64,000 nt of DNA, taken from Variovorax sp. OK212 (GTDB taxonomy: Bacteria > Pseudomonadota > Gammaproteobacteria > Burkholderiales > Burkholderiaceae_C). Both the position numbers and the translations under genes were made by a program. Each line of letters starts with the position of its first letter. Within the stretch, counting starts at the first letter, position 1. Below the pieces are notes generated by a model. It ran no database searches, was not told the origin of the DNA, and saw only the letters and a program-made list of their open reading frames with translations. Positions 54,339-62,904 of the stretch are shown in pieces. The stretch is from the NCBI RefSeq assembly GCF_900112425.1, contig NZ_FOLP01000001.1:782082-846081 (forward strand). Direction: 5' to 3'.

Positions 54339-55037
54339 ATGAAGTCTTCTCCCAGCGCGCGCAGCTGGATCGCCGCCGGCGTGCGCCACGAACTGCTGAC
54401 CCGGGCGCTGCCCGCATTGCGCCACGACATGGCCGCCCCGGTGTCGGTGATCCGCATGGCCCTGCTCATGCTCAAGCGCCAGGTGGCCGCGCCCGCCATC
54501 GACTCCGCGGCCTGCGAAGAGCGCGTGGCGCTCATCGACAACCAGGTGAGCGAACTGGTCGGGGCCATCCGCTCGCTGCGCGACTGGGAACTGGCCACCG
54601 CCGACGACGGCATCACGCGCAGCGCGCTGGTCGCGCAATGCGTGACGCTGATGCGCTCCGCCTTCGACCTGCACGGCGTGTCGCTCGACATCGACGGCGC
54701 GCTCGACCCGCAGGAGACGAAGGAGGGCCAGGACGGCGAACACCGCTGGCCCGCCGCGGCCGCGCTGCGCTACCTGTTCCTCGGCGCGCTGGGCTACCTG
54801 CATGACGGCGCGGCCGAGGCCGGTGCGATCCGCGTCGAGGCCGACGGTGCCAACGCGCTGCGCCTGAAGGCCGTGCCGCGCGAGCCCGGCACCACGCCCG
54901 CGGTGCTCGACGCGCACCGCGCGCCGCGCGCGCTGGCCATCGACGCCGTGGCGCTGCAGAACCTGGCCGAAGACCTCGGCTACGCCATGACGCTGGACGG
55001 CGACAGCGTGCGCCTGGTGCTCGCCACCGGCAACTGA
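54339..55037 (+). CDS. Histidine-kinase-like protein with phospho-acceptor helix but degenerate ATPase part
   Basis: A 232-aa cytosolic protein without membrane segments. Residues 25-55 (PALRHDMAAPVSVIRMALLM) look like the H-box helix of HisKA domains, with His29-Asp30 as the possible phospho-acceptor pair. The later half (residues about 130-230) takes the place of the ATP-binding domain, but I see no clear N, G1 or G2 box. It may be a phosphotransfer protein or a dead kinase. No response regulator is nearby. Its 3' end overlaps the convergent topoisomerase gene by 58 bases. Confidence 0.55.
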   Translation: MKSSPSARSWIAAGVRHELLTRALPALRHDMAAPVSVIRMALLMLKRQVAAPAIDSAACEERVALIDNQVSELVGAIRSLRDWELATADDGITRSALVAQCVTLMRSAFDLHGVSLDIDGALDPQETKEGQDGEHRWPAAAALRYLFLGALGYLHDGAAEAGAIRVEADGANALRLKAVPREPGTTPAVLDAHRAPRALAIDAVALQNLAEDLGYAMTLDGDSVRLVLATGN

Positions 55038-56212
55038 ACTTTCTTCGCGGCACGCGGGGCCGATGTCTTTCGCGTGGCGCGACCTTGCGCCTGGCGGTTG
55101 GCCTTGAGGAAGGCCAGCATGCGCCGCTCCGCCGCGTGCAGCCCGCGCGACGGCCGGGCCTGGCTGCTGCCGCCGATCTTCTCGAACAGCGCGCCAGTGG
55201 CCTCGTCGCCGTCGGACAGCGCACTGCCCAGCGCCAGCACGGCCGGGTGCACATAGGCCTTCTTGCAGACCGCGGGCGTGTTGCCCAGCTGCTTGGCCAC
55301 CGCGGCGAGGATGTCCTTGGCGCTGTAGCGGCTGCCATCGGCGGCGGTGCGCCCGGGCTCGCAGGCCAGCCGCGTGAGTTCCAGCGCCTGCACCGTGCCG
55401 TGCCAGGTGCGGAAGTCCTTGGCGGTGAAGCGCTCGCCGCGCGCCGCTTCGGCCAGGTAGTCGTTCACGTCGGTGGACGACACGCTGTGCAGTTCCCGGC
55501 TTTCGCCGTCTTCGTCCGCGTACTGGAACAGCGCCTGCCCCGGCAGCTGCTGGCATTGCCGCACCACCTTGGCCACGCGCGGGTCTTCGAGCTTGGCCTC
55601 GTGCATCACGCCGCTCTTGCCCCTGAAGCGCAGCCGCAGCGCCGTGCCCTGCACCGCCGCGTGCCGGTTGCGCAGCGTGGTCAGGCCGTAGGAGCCGTTG
55701 CTGCTCGCGTATTCCTCGTTGCCCACGCGCATCAGCGTGGTGTCGAGCAGGCGCACCAGCGCGGCCAGCACCTGGTTGCGGCCGGGCGCCTTGCGTGCCT
55801 TGTCGGGCCGCAGGTCGCGCGCCACGCGGGCGCGGATGCGGGGCAGGGCGAGCGCGAAGGCCTCCAGGCGCTCGAACTTGGTCTCGTCCTTCAGCGTGCG
55901 CCAGTCGGCGTGGTAGCGGTACTGCTTGCGTCCGCGCGCGTCGATGCCGGTGGCCTGCAGGTGGCCGTTGGGCAACGGGCAGATCCACACCTGCGTGTAG
56001 GCCGGCGGAATGGCCAGCATGCGGATGCGCGAGATCTCGTCCACGTCGCGCAGCCACTGCCCCTTGGCATCGCGGTAGCGGAAGCGCTCGCCTTGCTTCA
56101 GGCGGCGGATGCCGGGCATCTCGGGGTTCACGTAGACGAGGCCGTTGGCGATGGGCGTCGGCTTCGAGGGCGGCCTGGCGGCGCGTGCGGAGGAGGTGTG
56201 GGAGGCCGGCAT
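54980..56212 (-). CDS. DNA topoisomerase IB (poxvirus type)
   Basis: A 410-aa enzyme that relaxes supercoils through a 3'-phosphotyrosine. The N-terminal part has GLVYVNPEMPGIRRLKQGER and IPPAYTQVWICPLPNGHLQA; the catalytic part has RVGNEEYASSNGSYGLTTLR, FRTWHGTVQALE and the nucleophile Tyr320 in CKKAYVHPAVL. A basic C-terminal tail of about 50 residues follows. The gene is convergent with, and overlaps, the histidine-kinase-like gene. Confidence 0.94.
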   Translation of the reverse strand: MPASHTSSARAARPPSKPTPIANGLVYVNPEMPGIRRLKQGERFRYRDAKGQWLRDVDEISRIRMLAIPPAYTQVWICPLPNGHLQATGIDARGRKQYRYHADWRTLKDETKFERLEAFALALPRIRARVARDLRPDKARKAPGRNQVLAALVRLLDTTLMRVGNEEYASSNGSYGLTTLRNRHAAVQGTALRLRFRGKSGVMHEAKLEDPRVAKVVRQCQQLPGQALFQYADEDGESRELHSVSSTDVNDYLAEAARGERFTAKDFRTWHGTVQALELTRLACEPGRTAADGSRYSAKDILAAVAKQLGNTPAVCKKAYVHPAVLALGSALSDGDEATGALFEKIGGSSQARPSRGLHAAERRMLAFLKANRQAQGRATRKTSAPRAAKKVQLPVASTRRTLSPSSVMA

Positions 56213-56373
56213 GGCGTAGAGGTGGATGGGCAGCGAGGTGAAGTGGGGGCGTTACACGGTGCTTTTGCCAGCGCCGACAATCGCGGGTTGTAGGACGCCG
56301 CAAGCGCCGGCGGTGCGCTGGGCGCGCTTGTTGCTCTGCCCCCGTGTCTTTTCCTTTTTCATCGAGTTCCAGA

Positions 56374-57453
56374 ATGACTGCCTCCAAGCCCTCCCTTTTC
56401 ACGGCCCGCTGGCTCGCGGCGCCCGCGGCCGCCTTGCTCTTCACGGCGTGCGCCTCGACCACCACGCCGACCACTTCTGGTGCATCGGCCCCGGCCGCTG
56501 CCGTGACCCCCGTCACCCCCGCCGCGCCCGTGAAGGTCAAGGTCTTCGTCGCCGCCATGTTCGAGATCGGCCAGAACACCGGTGACCGCGCCGGCGAGTT
56601 CCAGCACTGGTACGAGCGCTACTGGAAGGGCGCCAAGCCCATCGCCGTGCCCGGCGCGCTGCAGCCCGTGTACTGCAACGCCGACGGCGTGTGCGGCGCG
56701 GTGCTCGGCATGGGCAAGGTCAACTCGTCGTCGTCGATGCAGGCCATCCTGCTGAACCCGCAGTTCGATTTCTCGCAGAGCTACTACGTCATCTCGGGCG
56801 TGGCCGGCACGCCGCCTTCGCGCGGCACCATCGGCGAGGTGAGCTGGGCCACCTGGCTGGTCGACTACGACCTGGGCCACCGCTGGGCGCCCGAGGAGAA
56901 CAAGGCCGGCGAGCCGACCTTCATGCCGCGCAAGGGCTACGAGGACTACCGCCGCTTCAAGCTCAACCCCGACCTCGTGACCTGGGCCATGAAGCTCTCG
57001 GCGGACACGCCGCTGAAGGACGCCGACTCGGCCCGCAAGTACCGCCTGCGCTATCCCGACGCCGCGGCGCGCCGCGCGCCCTTCGTCGGCACCGGCACGC
57101 ACATGACCGGCGACACCTTCTTCCACGGCCCGGGCATGTCGAAGCAGGCGCAGTACATCGCCAGGCTGTACGGCGCCGACGACTACGTGATCACCGAGAT
57201 GGAAGCCGCCGCCATCACTCTGGTGATCAAGCGCACGCACGGCACCGACCGCGTGATGAGCCTGCGCGGCGCCGTCAACTTCGACCAGGGCAGCCCGAAG
57301 GAAACCACGCTGCAGCACCTGGACCCGGCGCCGGGCGAGACGGCGGGCGGCTTTGCCGAGACGGTGGAGAACATCGAGCGCGTCGGCTCGCGCGTGGTCG
57401 ACCACATCGTGGGCAACTGGCCGAAGTGGTCGGCGGGCGTGCCGAAGCCCTGA
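56374..57453 (+). CDS. NUP-family purine nucleoside 'permease'-like lipoprotein
   Basis: A 359-aa protein from ATG 56374. The signal peptide ends in a lipobox (LLFTAC), followed by a Thr/Ala/Pro linker. The mature part has FVAAMFEIGQNTGDRAGEFQ, GMGKVNSSSSMQAIL, ISGVAGTPPSRGTIGEVSWA and ITEMEAAAITLVI. The family is named for a Candida nucleoside permease, but this protein has no membrane helices beyond the signal, and GMGKVNSSSS plus EMEAAA recall nucleoside phosphorylases. It may bind or cleave nucleosides in the periplasm. Alone in its strand. Confidence 0.85.
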   Translation: MTASKPSLFTARWLAAPAAALLFTACASTTTPTTSGASAPAAAVTPVTPAAPVKVKVFVAAMFEIGQNTGDRAGEFQHWYERYWKGAKPIAVPGALQPVYCNADGVCGAVLGMGKVNSSSSMQAILLNPQFDFSQSYYVISGVAGTPPSRGTIGEVSWATWLVDYDLGHRWAPEENKAGEPTFMPRKGYEDYRRFKLNPDLVTWAMKLSADTPLKDADSARKYRLRYPDAAARRAPFVGTGTHMTGDTFFHGPGMSKQAQYIARLYGADDYVITEMEAAAITLVIKRTHGTDRVMSLRGAVNFDQGSPKETTLQHLDPAPGETAGGFAETVENIERVGSRVVDHIVGNWPKWSAGVPKP

Positions 57454-57485
57454 CCCTGTTCAGGGCGCTCAGGCGCTGAGGCCCT

Positions 57486-58193
57486 TCAGGGCCGCCCCGG
57501 CACCAGGTGCCAGGTCACCGTGAAGTCGAACGGCGTCCAGCGGCTCGCGGGCAGGCCCGCCTGCCGCAGCCCGCGGCCGGTCCAGGTGTTGCAGGTCTCG
57601 AAGAGGTTGTAGCCGCCTTCGGCTTCGTAGAAGGCGTCCTGGCTGTCGTAGTGCGCGCCCGCGATGGGCGTGGCGCGGCCCTGCGGCAGGGCGGCGCGCA
57701 CGTAGCCGGCAAGCTGCGCGTACTGCGCCTGCGACAGCGGCAGCCGGTATGCGCCGCGCGCCAGCTGGGCGCGCCGCAGGTAGCTCACGTGCATCAGCGC
57801 GCGGTTGCCGCCCGACAGCGCCCCGAAGGCGCGCGCCGCCGTCAGGTCGCCCCAGGTGGGCGTGTTCAGGTAGAACTCGCGGTCGCCCCAGCCGATGGCG
57901 ACGAACTCGGCGTCGGGCGGCGGGGCCTTGAAGTCCTTCAGCGGGAACACCTGCAGCCAGTCGACCGTGGCCGAGCGGATGGGGAACACGTAGTCGGTGT
58001 GAACGCCGTTGCTCAGCACCCAGGCCTGCACGTCGGCGGGCGCGTCGTTCGATGGCGGGGTGCCGGTATGGGTGCTTGCGTTGGCCGGCCAGAACACCAG
58101 GGCACTGGCCGTGGCCACATAGAGGCCGACCAACGCGATCAGCCCCAGCAGCGTGAACGCGATGCGCAGGAGCCAGCGTTTGAGCATGGCCAT
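57486..58193 (-). CDS. TIGR02117/DUF2459-type membrane-anchored protein
   Basis: A 235-aa protein with one N-terminal membrane helix (residues about 8-32, LLRIAFTLLGLIALVGLYVA) and a periplasmic part with SNGVHTDYVFPI, FVAIGWGDREFYLNTPTW and YDSQDAFYEAEGGYNLFETC, ending CNTWTGRGLRQAGLP. This HxD...C...C pattern recalls permuted papain-like hydrolases, but its activity is not known to me. The ATG at 58193 overlaps the dinB stop by one base, so it is translated with dinB. Confidence 0.85.
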   Translation of the reverse strand: MAMLKRWLLRIAFTLLGLIALVGLYVATASALVFWPANASTHTGTPPSNDAPADVQAWVLSNGVHTDYVFPIRSATVDWLQVFPLKDFKAPPPDAEFVAIGWGDREFYLNTPTWGDLTAARAFGALSGGNRALMHVSYLRRAQLARGAYRLPLSQAQYAQLAGYVRAALPQGRATPIAGAHYDSQDAFYEAEGGYNLFETCNTWTGRGLRQAGLPASRWTPFDFTVTWHLVPGRP

Positions 58194-59437
58194 CAGAACA
58201 GCGACGCCGTGGTCGCCACCGGCTCCGGGGCCGTGCGCTGCGCACCCGCAGGCGCCAGCGCCTCGGGGCTGCCCGCCTTCGCCAGCGCGCCCACGCGCAC
58301 GCCCAGCAGCCGCAGCGGGCGCTCCAGCGGCACGCGCTTCAGGCACTGGCCGCCGGTCTGGCGGATGGTCTTCGCGTCGGCGGTGAAGCGGTCGATGGTC
58401 TGGTCGCGCGTGGCGATCCTGAAGTCGTCGTAGCGCAGCTTGATGCCGATGGTCTTGCCCACGTAGCCCTTGCGCTGCAGGTCTTCGGCCAGCTTCTCGC
58501 ACAGCTGCGTGAAGATCGCGCCCAGCTCGGCGCGGTCGCGCACCGCGTGCAGGTCGCGCTCGAAGGTGGTCTCGCGGCTCATCGACACCGGCTCGCTCTC
58601 GGTCACCACGGGCCGGTTGTCGCGGCCCCAGGCCACCTCGTGCATCCACGCGCCGGTGGCCTTGCCGAAGTTGGCCACGAGCCAGTCGCGGTCGTGCGCC
58701 GCCAGCTGGCCCACGGTCTCGATGCCGAAGCGCTTGAGCTTCTCGTCGGCCTTGGGGCCGATGCCGTTCACCTTGCGGCAGGGCAGGGGCCAGATGCGCG
58801 TCTCGAGGTCGTCCTCGTACACCACCGAGATGCCGTTGGGCTTCTCGAATTCGCTCGCCATCTTGGCGATGAGTTTGTTGGGCGCCACGCCGATCGAGCA
58901 GGTCAGGCCGGTGGCGTCGAGGATGGCCTTCTGGATGAGCCGCGCCAGCGAGCGCCCGCCGTCGCGCTGGCCGCCGGGCACGTCGGTGAAGTCGATGTAC
59001 ACCTCGTCCACGCCGCGGTCTTCCATGAGCGGCGCCACCTCCAGGATGACCTGCTTGAAGGCGCGCGAATAGCGCCGGTACTCGTCGAAGTCCACCGGCA
59101 GGATGATGGCCTGCGGGCACAGCTTGGCGGCCTTCATGAGGCCCATGGCCGAGCCCACGCCGAACTGGCGCGCCGGGTAGGTGGCGGTGGTGATCACGCC
59201 GCGGCCGGTGTAGTCCTTCAGCAGCGGGAACGAGCCGACCGGAATGTCGGCCAGCGTGCCGCCCTCGGGCAGGTCGCGGATGGCCTCGTCCACGCGCCGC
59301 CGTCCGCCGCCGATCACCACCGGCAGGCCCTTGAGCTGCGGATAGCGCAGCAGCTCGACCGAGCCGTAGAAGGCGTCCATGTCGAGGTGCGCGATGCGGC
59401 GGATCGGCGGTTTCGGGGTCTGGGAACTCACGGCCAC
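58193..59437 (-). CDS. dinB: DNA polymerase IV
   Basis: A 414-aa Y-family translesion polymerase from a GTG start. The metal-binding motifs are HLDMDAFYGSVELLRYPQLK and RGVDEVYIDFTDVPGGQRDG. The palm-thumb link is GVAPNKLIAKMASEFEKPNG and the helix-hairpin-helix GIGPKADEKLKRFGIETVGQ. The little-finger domain follows. The C-terminus lacks a clear clamp-binding QxSxxLF motif, ending ...ATTASLF, which could serve as one in part. No LexA box was noted. Confidence 0.95.
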   Translation of the reverse strand: MAVSSQTPKPPIRRIAHLDMDAFYGSVELLRYPQLKGLPVVIGGGRRRVDEAIRDLPEGGTLADIPVGSFPLLKDYTGRGVITTATYPARQFGVGSAMGLMKAAKLCPQAIILPVDFDEYRRYSRAFKQVILEVAPLMEDRGVDEVYIDFTDVPGGQRDGGRSLARLIQKAILDATGLTCSIGVAPNKLIAKMASEFEKPNGISVVYEDDLETRIWPLPCRKVNGIGPKADEKLKRFGIETVGQLAAHDRDWLVANFGKATGAWMHEVAWGRDNRPVVTESEPVSMSRETTFERDLHAVRDRAELGAIFTQLCEKLAEDLQRKGYVGKTIGIKLRYDDFRIATRDQTIDRFTADAKTIRQTGGQCLKRVPLERPLRLLGVRVGALAKAGSPEALAPAGAQRTAPEPVATTASLF

Positions 59438-59509
59438 AATTGTCTCCCGGCCGGGCCGCCTTCGCCCGTTGGGGGGCGTTCGCTCAGCTGCCCGCCAGGG
59501 GGCATTCGT

Positions 59510-60166
59510 TCAGCGCGTTTCGACGGTCCTGAGCAACGGCGAGTCGAACATCGCCACCGGGGAGATCACCGGCTCGTCCATCGGCACCTTGTCGCCGTAG
59601 CGTTCGCGCATCTTGGCGCGCACGGCCGGGTCGTTCAGGTTGAACTCGCGGATCTTCTGCAGCTCGCCGATGCGTACGCCCAGCGCGCGCTGGTAGAGCT
59701 TCCACACGAGCTCGGAGCAGTAGATGCGCTTGTCCGACCACTCGAAGGTCAGGTCGTAGGGGCGGCCTTCGAAGTCGGAGGTGCCCGCGCGCAACCGGGC
59801 CACCGCGCCGGGTGTCAGCAGCGTGTCGGCATTGCGCAGCCGCTTGGCCACGTAGTGCCCGCCGCTGCCGCGCGCCGCCCATTGCGCCAGCGGCGTGTAG
59901 CGCACGGTCTGTACCGCCTCGAACACATAGGGCTTGCCGTTGCGCAGCAGCACGATGCCCATGTGGCTGTAGCGCGAGCCGGTGGCGCGCTGCACGGCCA
60001 CGCTCTGCGCGGAACGCGAGGTGTGGAAGACGATGTCGCCGTCCTTCAGCGAGTCCGTGGCGCGCGCGGCGTGTACAGCGGGTGCGGCCTGGGCGGCCGA
60101 GATGGCGCTCCCCACTGCCAGCAGGGCGGCCAGAAGTGCCAGCGATGCGGCGGAATGGTCTTTCAT
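59510..60166 (-). CDS. YiiX/YebB-like NlpC/P60-type cysteine hydrolase
   Basis: A 218-aa exported protein. A signal peptide (SLALLAALLAVGSAISAAQA) is followed by LKDGDIVFHTSRSAQSVAV and RYSHMGIVLL, the His part of the permuted papain-like fold, and YCSELVWKLYQRALG with the likely nucleophile Cys. YiiX-type proteins are thought to cut amide or lipid bonds. The start at MKDHSAASLAL (60166) gives the best signal peptide. It is divergent from the gene at 60231. Confidence 0.85.
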   Translation of the reverse strand: MKDHSAASLALLAALLAVGSAISAAQAAPAVHAARATDSLKDGDIVFHTSRSAQSVAVQRATGSRYSHMGIVLLRNGKPYVFEAVQTVRYTPLAQWAARGSGGHYVAKRLRNADTLLTPGAVARLRAGTSDFEGRPYDLTFEWSDKRIYCSELVWKLYQRALGVRIGELQKIREFNLNDPAVRAKMRERYGDKVPMDEPVISPVAMFDSPLLRTVETR

Positions 60167-60230
60167 GATGCGGGGCATTTTGCGCGATGCCGCTTGCACA
60201 CCGCCGCATGCCGGTGCCATCATGCGCGCC

Positions 60231-60791
60231 ATGCAAACCGTCGCCTCCATCCTCTGGCGCAGGCTCGATGCACCGGGTCATGACGCCTGCCGTCTTGAAC
60301 GCAATGCCTCGGCCTGGCAGCTCGACGGTGCCACCGTGTTCCGCCTGGAAGACGGCCGCATCGCCCAGCTGCACTATCGCGTGCGCTGCGACCTGCTGTG
60401 GCACACACAGTGGGGCACGGTGCGCGGCTGGCTCGGCGGCGCGGCGGTCGACCTGTCGATTGCCCGCGACGCGCGCGGCCACTGGAAGCTCAACGACGAG
60501 GCGGTGGCCGACCTGTCGCACTGCGTGGACCTCGACCTGGGCTTCACGCCCGCCACCAACCTGCTGCAGCTGCGCCGGCTCAACCTCTCGAAGGGCGAGA
60601 GCGCCGACGCGCCGGCCGCGTGGGTCGACCTGGACGGCGGAGTGCTGAGCGAACTGGCGCAGCGCTACGAGCGGCGCAGCGACAGCGAATACGCCTACGA
60701 GGCCAAGCGCTTCGACTACGCGGCCACGCTGAGCGTGACCGAAGACGGCTTCGTGCGCGACTACCCGCGGCTGTGGGTGGCCGAGAAGTAG
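60231..60791 (+). CDS. Putative glycolipid-binding protein (DUF1089/PF06475 type)
   Basis: A 186-aa cytosolic beta-rich protein. It has SILWRRLDAPGHDACRLERN, HYRVRCDLLWHTQWGTV and FDYAATLSVTEDGFVRDYPR, the lines that mark the putative glycolipid-binding family, whose founding structure is Pseudomonas PA1994. The function in the cell is unknown. An ATG nine bases upstream (60222) is a possible start as well. Confidence 0.85.
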   Translation: MQTVASILWRRLDAPGHDACRLERNASAWQLDGATVFRLEDGRIAQLHYRVRCDLLWHTQWGTVRGWLGGAAVDLSIARDARGHWKLNDEAVADLSHCVDLDLGFTPATNLLQLRRLNLSKGESADAPAAWVDLDGGVLSELAQRYERRSDSEYAYEAKRFDYAATLSVTEDGFVRDYPRLWVAEK

Positions 60792-60815
60792 GTTGCCGGA
60801 ACGCGCAACGGCCGG

Positions 60816-61847
60816 TCAGTCGAACTGCGACCGGTCGCCCGCCACCAGTTCGCGGTTGCGCCGCCGGTCGGCCGCGATCTCGCGCGCGAAGTCTTCGGTG
60901 CTGCCGCCGGCCGGCAGGTTGTAGGCCTCGCGCAGGCGCGCGCGCACCGTGTCGCCGGCCAGCACGCGGTTGATCTCCGCGTTGAGGCGCTGCACCACCG
61001 CCGCCGGCGTGCGGGCGGGCGCGAAGAAGCCGAAGAGCGAATCGCGGTTGGCCTTCTCGAAGCCCAGCTCCGCCAGCGTGGGCACCGCCGGCAGCGCCTC
61101 GATGCGCGTGCGCGCGCCTACCGCCAGCGCCTGCAGGCGCCCGCCCTCGATGTACTGCAGCTGCTGCGCCGCCACGTTGGTCGACAGCACCTCGAACTGC
61201 CCGCTCAGCGCGTCGTTGACCTGCGGACCGCCGCCCTGGTAGGGAATGTGCGTGATGCCGGTGCGGCTTTGCATGCGCACCTGCGCCAGCACCATGTGGC
61301 CGATGGTGGCCACGCCCGAGGTGGCCCAGCGCACCGCGCCCGGCTCCCGGCGCGCCTGCGCGATCAGCTCGCCGAAGCCGCGGCCGGTGAAGGCCGGCGT
61401 GCCCACCACCAGCACCGGCGTGCGCATCACGCTGGCCACGGGCACCACGGCGCGCAGCGGGTCGTAGGACACGCGCGCAATCAGCGGGTGCAGCGTGAGC
61501 GGGCTGATGGCCGAGAAGGCCAGCGTGTGGCCGTCGGGCGCCGAGCGCGAGAGCGCGTCCATGCCCAGGCTGCCGCCCGCGCCCGGCCGGTTCTCGATCA
61601 GCACCGGCACGCCCAGCGACTGCGCCAGCGGCTCGGCCAGCACGCGCGCCATGCCGTCGCTCACGCCGCCGGGCGGGTACACCACCAGAAGACGCAGCGG
61701 CCGGTTCGGCCAAAGCCCGTCGGCCGATGTGGGTGTGGGTGCGGATGTGGATGCGGGCGCAGCCCGCAGCAGGCGCGGCGCCGCGCACGCGGCCGCCAGC
61801 GCGCCGCCGGCAAGCCGGATGAAGTGGCGACGCCCGGGCAATCTCAT
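60816..61847 (-). CDS. Bug/TctC-type substrate-binding protein
   Basis: A 343-aa exported binding protein. The start MRLPGRRHFIRLAGGALAAA is twin-arginine-like and ends near LLRAAP. A low-complexity linker of Ala, Ser, Thr and Pro follows, coded by a GTGGGTGCGGAT-type repetitive stretch (61728-61752). The Bug domain has RPLRLLVVYPPGGVSDGMAR, ENRPGAGGSLGMDALSRSAP and ITHIPYQGGGPQVNDALSG. Its ATG overlaps the stop of the LysR gene before it (ATGA), so both form one unit. Confidence 0.92.
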   Translation of the reverse strand: MRLPGRRHFIRLAGGALAAACAAPRLLRAAPASTSAPTPTSADGLWPNRPLRLLVVYPPGGVSDGMARVLAEPLAQSLGVPVLIENRPGAGGSLGMDALSRSAPDGHTLAFSAISPLTLHPLIARVSYDPLRAVVPVASVMRTPVLVVGTPAFTGRGFGELIAQARREPGAVRWATSGVATIGHMVLAQVRMQSRTGITHIPYQGGGPQVNDALSGQFEVLSTNVAAQQLQYIEGGRLQALAVGARTRIEALPAVPTLAELGFEKANRDSLFGFFAPARTPAAVVQRLNAEINRVLAGDTVRARLREAYNLPAGGSTEDFAREIAADRRRNRELVAGDRSQFD

Positions 61848-62773
61848 GACGCGGGATTCTGGGCGGCCAATTGGCGCAGCAATGTGGCGAAGTGTTGCGC
61901 GGGCAGGTTGTCTTCTTCCGCGCGCGACACCAGCGTCAGCGGCGCGTCGAGCTGCCCGCCGTCGGCCAGCCGCGCATAGGCGATGGCGTGCGCGTGCACG
62001 CCGGTCATGGAGGCCGGCACCACCGACAGGCCGACACCCGCGGCCACGAGGTTCAGGTTGGTCATCATGCGATCGACTTCGGCCACCACGCGCGGGCGCA
62101 GGCCCTTGGCGTGGCACAGCGCGAGCAGGTCGGCATAGAGGCCGGGCGCGCCCGGGCGCCGCACGAGGATGATGCCTTCCTCGCACAGCTTCGCCAGCGG
62201 CAACGGGCGCGAGGCCTTGCCCCGCTGGCCGAAGGACGCGGCAAGGCGATGGTCGCTGGGCATGGCCGCCCACACCGGTTCGCGCAGCAGCGTCTCGAAC
62301 ACCAGCCCGTCGGGCCGCGCCACCGGCACGCGCAGCAGCCCGCAATGCAGGCGGCCCGCCGACAGCGCCTCGGTGAGCTCGGCCGCGTTGTCCTCGCGCA
62401 GCTGCAGCTCCACGGCGGGGTAGGCGCGGCGGAACGCGCGCAGCGCCTCGGGCATGAAGCGGTGCGCCGCGGCCGAGCTGGTGAAGCCCACCGCCAGCGT
62501 GCCGGCCTGCCCGTTGGCCACGCGCGCCATGCGCTGCTTCATGGCGTCCATGTCCTGCAGCATGCGCAGCGCCTCCACCTGGAACAGCCGGCCCGCGTCG
62601 GTGAGCGCCACGCCGCGCGGATGGCGGCGAAACAGCAGCGTGCCCAGCTCGCGCTCCAGCGACTTGATCTGCAGGCTCAGCGGCGGCTGCTGGATGCCCA
62701 GCTGCTCCGCGGCGCGCGTCATATGGCCGGTTTCGGCCACCGCGGAGAAGTACCTCAGTGCACGGATGTCCAT
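61844..62773 (-). CDS. LysR-family transcriptional regulator
   Basis: A 309-aa regulator with the classic start MDIRALRYFSAVAETGHMTR and helix-turn-helix AAEQLGIQQPPLSLQIKSLE. The effector part has AVGFTSSAAAHRFMPEALRA. It resembles BenM/CatM-type regulators in the HTH. It is co-transcribed with a Bug gene and divergent from the tannase-family gene at 62905, so the AT-rich 131-base gap between them is the likely control site. Confidence 0.94.
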   Translation of the reverse strand: MDIRALRYFSAVAETGHMTRAAEQLGIQQPPLSLQIKSLERELGTLLFRRHPRGVALTDAGRLFQVEALRMLQDMDAMKQRMARVANGQAGTLAVGFTSSAAAHRFMPEALRAFRRAYPAVELQLREDNAAELTEALSAGRLHCGLLRVPVARPDGLVFETLLREPVWAAMPSDHRLAASFGQRGKASRPLPLAKLCEEGIILVRRPGAPGLYADLLALCHAKGLRPRVVAEVDRMMTNLNLVAAGVGLSVVPASMTGVHAHAIAYARLADGGQLDAPLTLVSRAEEDNLPAQHFATLLRQLAAQNPAS

Positions 62774-62783
62774 CTGTCTCTCA

Positions 62784-62796
62784 TATGTTTTTTATA
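62784..62796. promoter_or_regulatory. Candidate LysR operator (T-N11-A)
   Basis: TATGTTTTTTATA is a T-N11-A dyad in the AT-rich gap between the LysR gene and the divergent tannase-family gene, which stands out against GC-rich flanks. Confidence 0.45.
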
Positions 62797-62904
62797 TCGA
62801 AAGTGCTGCTTTATTTTATTTGACCCGAAGTCACTCGTGAACCTATCGTCCGCCCGCCCACTAGAAAAAGCGGCCCATCGAGGCCGCATCAAGGAGACAA
62901 ACCC

